From assembly GCA_948099385.1 (NCBI GenBank), contig CANUEZ040000167.1, forward strand, positions 950,001 to 1,014,000: a stretch of 64,000 nt of DNA, given 5' to 3'. Source of the DNA: Fasciola hepatica. Lineage: Eukaryota; Platyhelminthes; Trematoda; Plagiorchiida; Fasciolidae. Numbering within the stretch: position 1 is the stretch's first letter; each line of letters opens with the position of its first letter. The position numbers and the translations under genes are program-made. Below the pieces are notes generated by a model. The model worked only from the letters and a program-made list of their open reading frames with translations, did not search any database and was not told the DNA's origin. Positions 44,123 to 53,071 of the stretch are shown piece after piece.

Positions 44123-44411
44123 TTAGTATCCAGCGCTTTCCTCATAAGCTCTATCAAAAGACATATAAGGATTCGTAAGAGCGATCAGTTTTTGGATGTC
44201 CAGAGCTACGTGTAGTCCAGAATTAAACATAATCAGGGAATCTACGGAACGGACTTCAGCTGGGAGTTTATTCCACAGGGTTGCATAGTTCAGGAGGAAG
44301 AAGTTGATGGTAAAAAGTTGGGACTGTTTTGCTGTCCTAGATCGTATGGATGAACCGCTGAGTTTCGTAATTGCTGCAGCGGTGGGGCCAACCCTATGCG
44401 GGTCTAATTGA
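44123..44411 (-). pseudogene. Second, paralogous LINE ORF2 C-terminus downstream of ORF2
   Basis: A frame between two stops reads RSRTAKQSQLFTINFFLLNY, then ATLWNKLPAEVRSVDSL and LIALTNPYMSFDRAYEESAG, ending Y-stop. It aligns with the real C-terminus of the adjacent ORF2 (LALRSNFFINKYASLWNKLP; TMLYNPYISRAQAFEVGIGY) but differs strongly, so it comes from another LINE subfamily rather than a simple tandem copy. It lies 32 bp downstream of the ORF2 stop and suggests that the 3' end of LINE-C was acquired from another element. Confidence 0.75.
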
Positions 44412-44443
44412 GCCTAGGTTGCTCAGAGCGGTTATTCGACTTA

Positions 44444-47400
44444 TTAGTACCCTATACCTACCTCAAAGGCCTGAGCCCTTGAAATATACGGATTGTATAA
44501 CATAGTCAGCGTGTCCACCGTTAGGGCTATGCTTATTTCCTGTTTGAAAGCCACCGATGTAGGTGATAACGCCCGAATTCGTTGTGGTAGCTTATTCCAC
44601 AATGAAGCGTACTTGTTAATGAAGAAGTTTGACCGAAGAGCAAGCTTCGGCAAAGGGACAGACACCAAGAACTCATTGTTACGTAAGGGATACGTAGAAA
44701 GGGTTCTTACCTGCGGTGCTGAACTACATGATCTATTCTTCAAGATACTGTGAAAGAATAGCAGGTTATTTCTTACGCGGCGTAGCCATAAGGGATCGAT
44801 TTTCAGCCGCTCACAACGTTCCATGTAATTAGAGGGCGTAGAAAAACCTATGAGCTGTTTCGTGAATGCCCGTTGTACATTCTCAAACGCTATGCGGTCC
44901 CTTTGTCGCATGTTGGAACAAATGATTGCGCCGTATTCCAGAAGAGGTCTAACATGGGACTTAAAAATGTTGAGTTTACTTTCTGGCAAAATAAATGTTT
45001 GGTGTATTAGCCCGATCGTACGGCGTGCTTTAGCCACCTGGATGGCTGCGTGTTCCGAAAAGTCAAACGTACATGAGTAGTGTAGACCCAAGTCACGTAC
45101 CTGAGAGTTATTGGGGATGAATTTGCCGTTTATACTAAATCTTCCAGTGGGGACGTGACATTTATATGTAATAATATTACTTTTTTCGGCGGAAAAACTC
45201 ATTTTCCAATCATTACTCCAGGAGCTGAGAGCGAGCAGTTCCCTTGTAATGTCCTCTACGGTAGAGGCTAACGCCACGGGATCAAAAGTGTACACGATTT
45301 TGATATCATCTGCAAACAGGAAGGGAACTCCCCGTTGGAAAATGGTAAATATATCGTTAACGTACATTAGGAACAGTAATGGGCCCAGTACACTACCTTG
45401 TATCACCCCACTGGTTACGGGACGGGGTTCGGACAAATTTCCACCTATACTTACAACCTGGTCTCGGGATGTTAAATAGGACGCAAACCAAGCGAGCATT
45501 GGGTCCACGATTCCATAAGTTTTAATCTTCTGTAGTAACCGGACGTGGGATACCCGGTCAAACGCCTTGGTCATGTCCAAAAAGATCACGATTGCCGATT
45601 TACCAATATTGACAGCCTCTGTGACCAGATTGAGGAAATCGGTCATGCATGTCGCACATGATCTGTTTTTCAGAAAACCATGCTGACCAGCGTTGATTAG
45701 ATTATTGTTAAGAAGGTGACGTGTCAGCCTTTCCTTGATCATTCTCTCCATGATCCTGGACACGACCGGGGTGTGGTTCACCGGCCGATAGTTAACTGGA
45801 TCTAGACGTGATCCTTTTTTGTGCATCGGTATGATAGTTGAAGTTTTCCATTGGGAAGGGAAAACACTGCACCTGAGTGACAAATTGAATATGTTTGTCA
45901 GCAACATTGGAACATCTTCGCCACCTCGACTAAAAATGGCCGGTGGTAATGCATCTGGACCTGGCCTGCAGGACGGTCTTGTTCTTGCAACATGGACTGA
46001 AACCTCCTCAGGGTAGAACACTACCGTCGAGAAAGTTACTGATGTCACCGGATCTAGAACGGGGAAGGATGTGGCGTCATCCGTCGTTAAAGAGGAGGCA
46101 AAATAGGTGCTGAAAGCCTCCGTAATCAAAAGAGGGTCACGCAAGCATTTATTATTATAGTTCAAATATGGGATGTCTTGGTTAGGTTGCTTGTTTCTGA
46201 CCTTCATTAGCCTGGCCAGTGCTTCCACCTTGTTTGGGTGGCTTAAGGCATCTCGTTCCTGTTTCTTCTTAGAAGAATCCAAGCGCAATTTATTCGTACG
46301 GGATATACGTATTATTTGAAGATACGACGAGAAGTCCCTCGTCTTAGTGAATCTTCGTTGGAGTTTGGCTAGGTTACCGTTAAGACGATCTAGAGAGTTC
46401 CGCTGTTTGCGTATGATAGGCCCCGAGGCTGGATTGATTTTGTCGAGGCAGTAGTGAAGATTAGTATACAGTTGGGCAGCTGCTATCTCTAGGTCATTAG
46501 ATAAAAACGATTCGTCCCAGTTTAAGGAACGGATAAAAGAGGGTAGACTATTCCAGCAAGCTTTATGGTATTGCTTATTGGTGGTCGGAAGGTGTGTTTC
46601 TGCTGACTTATCAGTGTGAGGCCAAGGTGCAGTAAAAACACAGGATACCATCTTATGGTCACTACCGGTGAAGCGACTTAAGATTTGGGTATCTAAATTC
46701 TTGATACCAATAGAGAAGATAAGGTCTAATGTATTTCTCCCTCGAGTGGGGGATAAAACATGCTGTACCCAATTACCCACATGGATACACGAAAGGAAAT
46801 CATGGAGTTTTGGGGGTGATGTCATGGAATGCCAGCATATTTCAGGCACGTTGAAATCACCAGCTAGAATTTTAGCAGTTACGGGGAGGTTAGAGACATA
46901 GTTGAATGCGTCTATTATTGCTGTCAACTCGTGCCTGCCCTGGTTTGGAGGACGGTAGATACATCCTACGAGAAGTAGTTGTTGATCTTCTTTGATAGTG
47001 AGCCAGACCGAGTCTGGAATGTTGTCTAGAATAGGATGATGGAACCTACTCGCCGTGAATATGTGTTTGGTGTAAATGATGCAGCCGCCTCCTCTTTGGT
47101 CAGATCTACTGTTGGCAGTGGCCTGATAGCCGGGTATGGATACGTGGTTTAATGGGGTGTGATCCGTCAGCCACGTCTCGGTAACTAGTAAAATGTCAGG
47201 GTGTAGGTCTAATGTAAGCTCTCTAAGCAGGGGCAATTTTGGAAGGAGAGAGCGGACGTTAAGTAGTAAGAGAGACAAGGTGTTTTTGGATAGGTTCTCA
47301 GTAGACTGAGCCGTAATTTCGTTGTGGTGAGGTGATGAAGGATCGTCAAATAAGGCGTGGCTTACGATGGGCAGTCGAAGCTCGACCCGTTTTAACCGCG

Positions 47401-47965
47401 TTTCAGATGAAGAGTTTGTGCCTGTGACTAAATGCGCCGCTGGGCTTTCAAATTGGGCGTAATTTGAAGAGCGGTTAGGGGGTTCTAATTGAAACGGCCG
47501 AATCCTGGAGGGGGTAAATGAGGCGCGGAAGGAGCTAGGGGGGGATAGAGGTGGTAAGGACTTATGGACATTTGGTGCATTAGCCCGGGGCTTGATGCTA
47601 TACGTGGATTTTGGTTCAGTGAGGGATAAGGACGAAAAAACGGGAGCGGTCCGGGGGCGGGGTGGAAGTTGAAGCTTGTGCCAAGGTTGCGGACTGCACT
47701 GAGGTAGTCCACTGAAGGAGGAAATGGGAGTATAGGAATATTCGACAGGGAGGGTTGAACCTGGTGGTGATATGGGTCTTGGAGGACCCCCGGAGAGGTA
47801 GAATCGAATACCCCGTTTCGAGAGGTATAGGGCACGGAAGCGAAGGCATGTTGGGCCAGTGGTGGAAAGAAAGGTCCGCCCGGCATCATATTTGGTATCG
47901 GGGCAAACTGTATTATCCGTGGAGGCATACGTGATGGTGTTGAACACGGGTCGAGAGCCGGCCAC
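44444..47965 (-). CDS. LINE-C ORF2: AP endonuclease plus reverse transcriptase
   Basis: A 1173-codon frame. The first about 225 residues are Pro/Ser-rich and low in motifs. The endonuclease begins at LLLLNVRSL (Asn 236) and has VTETWL (Glu 263), GDFNVPEICW (Asp 370, Asn 372; codons at 46850-46861), LDLIF (413-417) and GSDHKM (Asp 436, His 437). RT has QHGFLKNRSC (761-770), FLDMTKAFDRV (795-805), SGVIQGSVLGPLLF (852-865) and FADD (884-887; bases 45305-45316). The C-terminus carries NFFINKYASLWNKLP. Every catalytic residue of target-primed reverse transcription appears intact. The frame has no ATG before codon 381, inside the endonuclease. It lies in the -1 frame of ORF1 and overlaps it by at least 481 nt. 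The start given is the first GTG; the true start is unknown. Confidence 0.9.
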   Translation of the reverse strand: MAGSRPVFNTITYASTDNTVCPDTKYDAGRTFLSTTGPTCLRFRALYLSKRGIRFYLSGGPPRPISPPGSTLPVEYSYTPISSFSGLPQCSPQPWHKLQLPPRPRTAPVFSSLSLTEPKSTYSIKPRANAPNVHKSLPPLSPPSSFRASFTPSRIRPFQLEPPNRSSNYAQFESPAAHLVTGTNSSSETRLKRVELRLPIVSHALFDDPSSPHHNEITAQSTENLSKNTLSLLLLNVRSLLPKLPLLRELTLDLHPDILLVTETWLTDHTPLNHVSIPGYQATANSRSDQRGGGCIIYTKHIFTASRFHHPILDNIPDSVWLTIKEDQQLLLVGCIYRPPNQGRHELTAIIDAFNYVSNLPVTAKILAGDFNVPEICWHSMTSPPKLHDFLSCIHVGNWVQHVLSPTRGRNTLDLIFSIGIKNLDTQILSRFTGSDHKMVSCVFTAPWPHTDKSAETHLPTTNKQYHKACWNSLPSFIRSLNWDESFLSNDLEIAAAQLYTNLHYCLDKINPASGPIIRKQRNSLDRLNGNLAKLQRRFTKTRDFSSYLQIIRISRTNKLRLDSSKKKQERDALSHPNKVEALARLMKVRNKQPNQDIPYLNYNNKCLRDPLLITEAFSTYFASSLTTDDATSFPVLDPVTSVTFSTVVFYPEEVSVHVARTRPSCRPGPDALPPAIFSRGGEDVPMLLTNIFNLSLRCSVFPSQWKTSTIIPMHKKGSRLDPVNYRPVNHTPVVSRIMERMIKERLTRHLLNNNLINAGQHGFLKNRSCATCMTDFLNLVTEAVNIGKSAIVIFLDMTKAFDRVSHVRLLQKIKTYGIVDPMLAWFASYLTSRDQVVSIGGNLSEPRPVTSGVIQGSVLGPLLFLMYVNDIFTIFQRGVPFLFADDIKIVYTFDPVALASTVEDITRELLALSSWSNDWKMSFSAEKSNIITYKCHVPTGRFSINGKFIPNNSQVRDLGLHYSCTFDFSEHAAIQVAKARRTIGLIHQTFILPESKLNIFKSHVRPLLEYGAIICSNMRQRDRIAFENVQRAFTKQLIGFSTPSNYMERCERLKIDPLWLRRVRNNLLFFHSILKNRSCSSAPQVRTLSTYPLRNNEFLVSVPLPKLALRSNFFINKYASLWNKLPQRIRALSPTSVAFKQEISIALTVDTLTMLYNPYISRAQAFEVGIGY

Positions 47966-49275
47966 TGGGTCTCTGGGAAGGCTTTATATTGAGTGGGATT
48001 GTGCGTGGGTCGGACCCTATTGTGAGTTGTCTGACAATTCGAGCGCAGCTCGAGTGGGCTGGATGCTTGTATCTTTGAGCTAGTGCCCTCTGTAGGCCTA
48101 GAGTCTGCACGGTTAGGTTCAGGTTTGTGGGTGGATCGGTGCGGTCGCCTCCGAGAGCCCACAAATATTTGACAACTGCTTTTCGGTTTTACTTCGGATT
48201 GCATGGTAGGATGGCCCTGGCAGTGAGGCCCCACTCTATCTGTTTGTGCGTGATGATGGGCCGGAATGGGCCTCGCGCTTGCACGTTTTGTTGGTCCTGG
48301 AAGGTTCGTGGAGGAATTGAGAGATCTAGTAAGGGCAGGAGGGACAGGCGGATGGGCCCAACCGGATGGAGTAGTGGGAGTAGAGGTAGCCTGCATCCTA
48401 CGAACCCGCTTACTTGGTGGAGGGATGGCCGGTGATGGAGAGGCCCCTAATGCCCGATCAACCGTGCCGTTGTTAGGGGCAGGTGATGAAGATACGCTGC
48501 GGGTAGGGGTCGAAGCTGCATCTAGAGGTACCTGTCGTCCACTGGATGTTACCTGGGGGTCCGACAAGGGTGAGCTGTCAAGGTCGACCGGCACCTGAAT
48601 TGGTACGGAGCGTGCCGGGTTGAGGGGAGGTGATCGCACGGCTGAGGCTAGCCTCAGCCGAGGGCCGGTTTGTGAGGTACTAGTGGGAGTTACTGCTGTC
48701 CTTGACGCCTCTCTTTGGAGAGGAGTCTTGTCTGCCGTAATCCTGACCGATTTATACGCTGTGTTGAGGGCAAGCGACGATTGCCTTTTGATAAATTCTC
48801 TTGCTATTTGATCGGAAGGGAATTGGAAAAGGATGGGACATGTGTGGCGTGGTGAACGTTTGTGTAACCTTGTGCACGTGCATGGATGGTGTTCCATGCC
48901 AGCTGCCCTGAGCAGGGTGGATTTCAGTTGCGATACTGGGGCCTTGTCCGGGAGATTGAAGGCTATCGCATTTTTGCTATTTGAGGTGCGCTTAAAGATC
49001 TCGGTAGAAACAGAGTTAAGGAAGTCCGTGGCTGATTTAAGCTGCTGTTGCGTATAGCTTGCCGCGGGGTCCATTAGGCACAGTAGCGGAGAAAGCTTGG
49101 CGATACTGTCATCCAGAATCGTGAGTCTTGTTGAGATATTCTCAACCTCTTGGTGAATACGAGCACTGAAGATAGCGTCGTTCGCGAGGTCCACCAATGG
49201 TATAGAGCATTGTTTCAGTTGTGTTAGCGGTTTTTTAACTCTAATCTTGGGTCGAAGTTTTTGAGTAACAGGCAT
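47485..49275 (-). CDS. LINE-C ORF1: RNA-binding RRM-type protein
   Basis: A 596-codon frame from ATG 49275. Residues 1-25 are basic. Residues 35-70 may form a short coiled coil. Residues 88-190 form the RRM-like core, with NAIAFNLPDK, LLRAAGM, CPILFQFPSDQIAREFIKRQ and the end motif ITADKTPLQREA, close to the DRTPLQRE-like block that closes this domain in many LINE ORF1 proteins. Residues 195-596 are proline/serine-rich and probably disordered, and no zinc knuckle is seen. The protein would coat element RNA. The stop (TAG at 47485-47487) lies inside the ORF2 frame. Broken relatives occur at 2396-2815, 8791-10127, 31500-31890 and 37673-38063. Confidence 0.88.
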   Translation of the reverse strand: MPVTQKLRPKIRVKKPLTQLKQCSIPLVDLANDAIFSARIHQEVENISTRLTILDDSIAKLSPLLCLMDPAASYTQQQLKSATDFLNSVSTEIFKRTSNSKNAIAFNLPDKAPVSQLKSTLLRAAGMEHHPCTCTRLHKRSPRHTCPILFQFPSDQIAREFIKRQSSLALNTAYKSVRITADKTPLQREASRTAVTPTSTSQTGPRLRLASAVRSPPLNPARSVPIQVPVDLDSSPLSDPQVTSSGRQVPLDAASTPTRSVSSSPAPNNGTVDRALGASPSPAIPPPSKRVRRMQATSTPTTPSGWAHPPVPPALTRSLNSSTNLPGPTKRASARPIPAHHHAQTDRVGPHCQGHPTMQSEVKPKSSCQIFVGSRRRPHRSTHKPEPNRADSRPTEGTSSKIQASSPLELRSNCQTTHNRVRPTHNPTQYKAFPETQWPALDPCSTPSRMPPRIIQFAPIPNMMPGGPFFPPLAQHAFASVPYTSRNGVFDSTSPGVLQDPYHHQVQPSLSNIPILPFPPSVDYLSAVRNLGTSFNFHPAPGPLPFFRPYPSLNQNPRIASSPGLMHQMSISPYHLYPPLAPSAPHLPPPGFGRFN

Positions 49276-49427
49276 GATAAAAATATTGGAAAAAAAATCT
49301 TTGGAATTCTTGTATTGTTTTGGGGTGATTTGTCTTTTTAAATAACTAGCTAAGTTCCTAGAAACCTATATAACTAGCGAGAGATAACGAAGAACACCCC
49401 GTGGCGGTGTAGCGCAGTCTAGCTGTA
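49276..49427 (-). other. 5' leader of LINE-C
   Basis: About 150 bp between the insertion boundary and the ORF1 ATG. LINEs usually carry an internal promoter here; no specific motif could be identified. The first bases (CTAGACTGCGCTACACCG) loosely resemble the start of LINE-B (CTGGACTACACCGGG). Confidence 0.55.
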
Positions 49428-50105
49428 TAAAGCTCCCCAACACACAGTGACTTTATCAGCTTGCAGCCCTTTGTATGCTACCAAAACTGTGGCTTATCCC
49501 CGTCAACTCACTCCCTCTCAGCTTCTGATACCAACACTTAACTTCAAAGTCCTGTCCACAGCATAAAGCATGTGCTACCGGCCGCTAAAATGAAGCTTCA
49601 CCCTCACCGTGACAACACACCCAGTTCATCATATACTGCCCTCATTCGCTATCATAACCCATAGCTGAGAGTTCTTCCAGATTGCCGATTTGCTCACTTA
49701 TTTTGGGCCTTGAATACTCCTCAAAAATTGTAATCGTTGAATTTCTATAGATACCCTAATCGTAACCCACAGATGGAACATCCTACTAACTGCCATATCT
49801 CCGGTCTCCTTTCAGAGCATGCCGGTTACCTGGGTAGCCATCGGCCCACTAGGCGCTACTCTCGGATTGCCGCACGGACTAAATGAATCAGACTGGTCAG
49901 CCTGCACCACTTTCCACGCTAAACGTCCATGGTTTGAAGTTAAGCTTACGCTGGCCGATGCTATGTGGAACCTCTTACATCACACGCCATTACGATAAAA
50001 ATGGTGTTACCCGGGTTAGAAGCCACCATAACAGTTTCACCGGACCGCAAGGGCAGATCCCCAACATCAAACGAAATCAAGCACTGTCCCAACAATTACT
50101 TTCGG
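49428..50105. other. Right-arm spacer with candidate exon
   Basis: Mirror of about 26356-27033, the other side of the site split by LINE-C. Apart from 49816-49998 no coding signal is recognised. Confidence 0.4.
49816..49998 (+). other. Candidate terminal exon (unknown product)
   Basis: A polypyrimidine stretch ending in CCTTTCAG (49815) precedes a 60-codon open frame to TAA at 49996-49998. It reads WVAIGPLGATLGLPHG and SDWSACTTFHAKRPWFEVKL. The amino-acid composition looks protein-like. No family is recognised and no upstream exon could be joined. Mirror at 26463-26645. Confidence 0.25.
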
Positions 50106-51866
50106 TATAATATTAATAATCATATTAATATTGGTTTATTTCGGAAACGCCCGAAGCATGCCTTTTGCATGATCCTGTTGATACAGGTGATGGAATAGAC
50201 AGATATAATTCATAAAAATATGGAAGCCCTCATCAAAATATTGGATAAAATGGCTCAGAAGGGGGAATAACGTAAGATGAAAATAGGATAAATGTATGCA
50301 CACCATAGAGATTGTGTGGAGTTTAAATGAGCTCAAGAGCGGATTTGAATGGACGCCCGGTGAGTTTGAAAGTCAAGGTCAGATGGACTGAATGGATGGT
50401 CCGGGTAATTATATATGGAGGCCGACTGGTAAACATCAGAAAGGCTGTAAATCGGTATAAGGAACTGCAGTAGCGAGAAACGATTGAGAAAAAAGTGAGA
50501 TGCACTGCAGTGGATTAGATATCATTGGAGCTGTGGATTGTCGGCGGACAGGACACAAAACTCACCGTAAAACAGGCAGCGAGCAATGCAAGACGTAGAG
50601 GGATGAGCAGATGACAAAAACAATTTAGAAGGATTGGATGCGGTAGATGTGAGGCACAGATGTAGAGTTGATAAATGCCTATGATGACGGTCGTTGGGAT
50701 GATAGCAAGAGAAATGGCCAATGAGGAACTGCAAGATGCAGAGCGCTTGCACATAGATATATATGCGTAAGTTTATTTATGTATATGTAGATATATTATA
50801 TATATATATGTATAGGTATAAGAGAAGCAGGAACAATAACAATGGGGTCCTAGAAAGAAATTATCAGTCATTAGGAGGAGTAGGTAAGGTTAGATCAAAT
50901 GGTTGTAGAATTAACTTTGGAATATCATGGTGGATTGACTTCATGACAAGTGCACATGGCAGCCCAACGGAGAGAAAAATAGAATGCGGAAGCACAGAAG
51001 TGGCGAAGACTGTGAGGAGCAGTTCATGGAAGAGTGAAGATGAAAGACAGGATCAAGGAAAACAGGAAAGTATGGGTCTAATTAATTGATCAATGCAGGT
51101 GCGAGATGTAGTGACGGACCAGAGGAATTGGGTAGTGACAGGTCAAACGATTTGGAACTGTAAAAGAACATCATGAGGTAACGTTGTCATTACAATGGTG
51201 GAACATGGAAAAGCGGACCACACTGGAAGGTACAGAAAAATGCCTGTAGCGAGAAATAAACGGATCAAGGAATGAAAGCAATGACCGAGGGGACACAGGT
51301 AAGAAATCACCAATCAGATCATTTTATTGCAGATGAAACACGAAGGAGGCGGACAAGGAGGCGGGATGCCCCGAGATAAGCGAACCAGTAATAGAACAAA
51401 AAGGCCACAAAAATGAATGCGCAACGGAGTTGGGGCAATGGAGCTGGAGAGCTGTGCCGGCAGACAATTGAACAGGTGAATACCAATCATGACATTGGAA
51501 AGAACCACAGAGGAACTGCGGAGCCAAGTGAGGAAGATATGGTGGTGGTGATTTGATAATAAATTCGACTGTTAAAGGTGCGAAGTTTGGAGCGGCAAGT
51601 TCTAATATGCGGATTGGTCATGGGTGTGGGTGCGATTGATGCATCATGGCATTGAGCATGAGGAGGGATTTAACAGAACGACAGGTTTAAGGAAACTATC
51701 AATGAGCGTTCTGAGCAGAGGGTAACACCAAGCGCATACAGGATAGAAGCCAGCAACGACGGCAGGTGGGAAAAGAGGTGTTGGCGGGCGTCGACAGAGA
51801 AGAGTGGTTAGGACGATAGTGACTCAATGCAGTGAAAGTTGATGTAGAAAGAGGCGATAAGAGGAG
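50106..51866 (-). mobile_element. 5'-truncated LINE copy e (right-arm copy)
   Basis: Mirror of 24595-26355. It includes the perfect TTCGG/CCGAA hairpin at 50140-50155, GATCATGC (read on minus) at 50167-50174 and the AT microsatellite at 50756-50814. Confidence 0.6.
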
Positions 51867-53071
51867 GGACAATCCAACCCCAACCCGTCCTCATGGTTCC
51901 CAAATCATGACCGAAATCCCACCATCGCCGTTGCATTTTCCACCTGCCTTCCCCATTTCGCCAACCAACGCAATCTTATTCCAACTCTGCCTGATACCCA
52001 ATCATTTTTCTCATGAACAGCCAATCGAGCCTGATGAGCCCGCCCATGCGAAGGCCTTAGTTCGTGACTCGCAGTCAGTGGCAAACATAAACTCCATGGA
52101 ATGAAGTATCAGCCCCTCGCTGTTGGCCGAAACTTGTCTCCATATTCTTTTGTCGTATATGCAGAAAAGTATATCCCTACATCTAACATAGTATCTGCTG
52201 CTGCCTCGGGTCTGGTCCTTTGCAAACCACTGCCATGGAGCTTGCGCACCCACATTCCATCTCTTCATCTTTGATCTGAAGCATCTGCTCCACCTTCTCT
52301 TTCCAGATGACTGCTTCTTTAAAGAACTTTTAAAGAGATCCCCAGCTAAATATCGAACCATCATTCATGCTGCTTCGACAGGAAAGTACATTCCTTGTAC
52401 AGCATTCCTCTCCACGCCCACTTTTCAACGCATCGTTTTTCTCTCCATATCGTAGTAGACATACACGAAGAAAGGACAACCAAAATAAACTTTTCCGACC
52501 TCACAGACTCGCCTCTTTTTTTGGGTTTCCATACCACTGTCCGCCGGCCCAGGGATTTGTTCAAATGATACCAGTGAAATAACACTCAATACACTGCTGA
52601 CTTTGCTGACTGATGATTAGACGTTGGCTTTACTCTCTACGTTGTCCGGATGTTCGTTGGTAAAAATCCCCCTTCGGTCTTTCGAAATCCTTCTGGCAAA
52701 CAGCCGGTGAGTCCATGTACTTCTGTAGGCCCCGATTTTTCTTTGATCCCTCGATGGACCATCGTTCAAACCATTCTTGTACATACTGCATCTTTCTTAC
52801 ACTTTAATAACGCTTTATTCAGCAGCTTCGCGTTCGGCGAACCATCTACCACGCTCCGCTTCCGAAACCAAAACCGCTTTGCACTGCCCGCGTTAACAGT
52901 TCCTACTTCAGTTAACTTAAACACTGTTCAGTCCTATCGTATTATTAGTGGGGTGTACAAACCCGACCTCTAGAATGTTTAACTATTTCATACCGCTGCG
53001 ATAAGCTGTATTCCATGATCATGCCTTGCGCGTGTGTCTTGGTCTCAGTCGAGAAATATACCAAGATCATT
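51867..53071 (+). mobile_element. 5'-truncated LINE copy d (right-arm copy)
   Basis: Mirror of 23390-24594. The 3' signature lies at 53017-53071, with GATCATGC and the hairpin at 53038-53053. It is arranged head-to-head with copy e at about 51866. Confidence 0.6.

Larger units (their letters stand above)
42530..49427 (-). mobile_element. LINE-C: full-length CR1-like LINE with both ORFs open
   Basis: A 6898-bp insertion present only in the right arm; the left arm reads through at 27034-27036. The trinucleotide GTA occurs at both junctions, a possible 3-bp target duplication. Reading on minus: 5' leader (about 150 bp), ORF1 (49275-47485), overlapping ORF2 (47965-44444), a second ORF2-like C-terminus (44411-44123), about 1.5 kb of pyrimidine-rich 3' region, and the family 3' signature with a TATTAATA-like tail (42593-42530). 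Endonuclease and RT motifs are intact, so it is the best candidate for an active or recently active element in the window. CR1 assignment is from motif style, not from a phylogeny. Confidence 0.88.

Noticed and set aside
47620..47645. Run of six T (sense strand) in the ORF1/ORF2 overlap as a -1 frameshift site
   Set aside because: In the ORF1 phase the codons are CCG TTT TTT CGT, so it is not a canonical X XXY YYZ heptamer. Kept only as a remark in the ORF2 finding.
47859..49057. Plus-strand open frames opposite LINE-C ORF1
   Set aside because: Antisense shadows of the proline-rich ORF1 tail.
49403..49424. tRNA-like A-box string GTGTAGCGCAGTCTAG at the outer edge of LINE-C
   Set aside because: No B-box or acceptor stem nearby; too short to support a tRNA or SINE.
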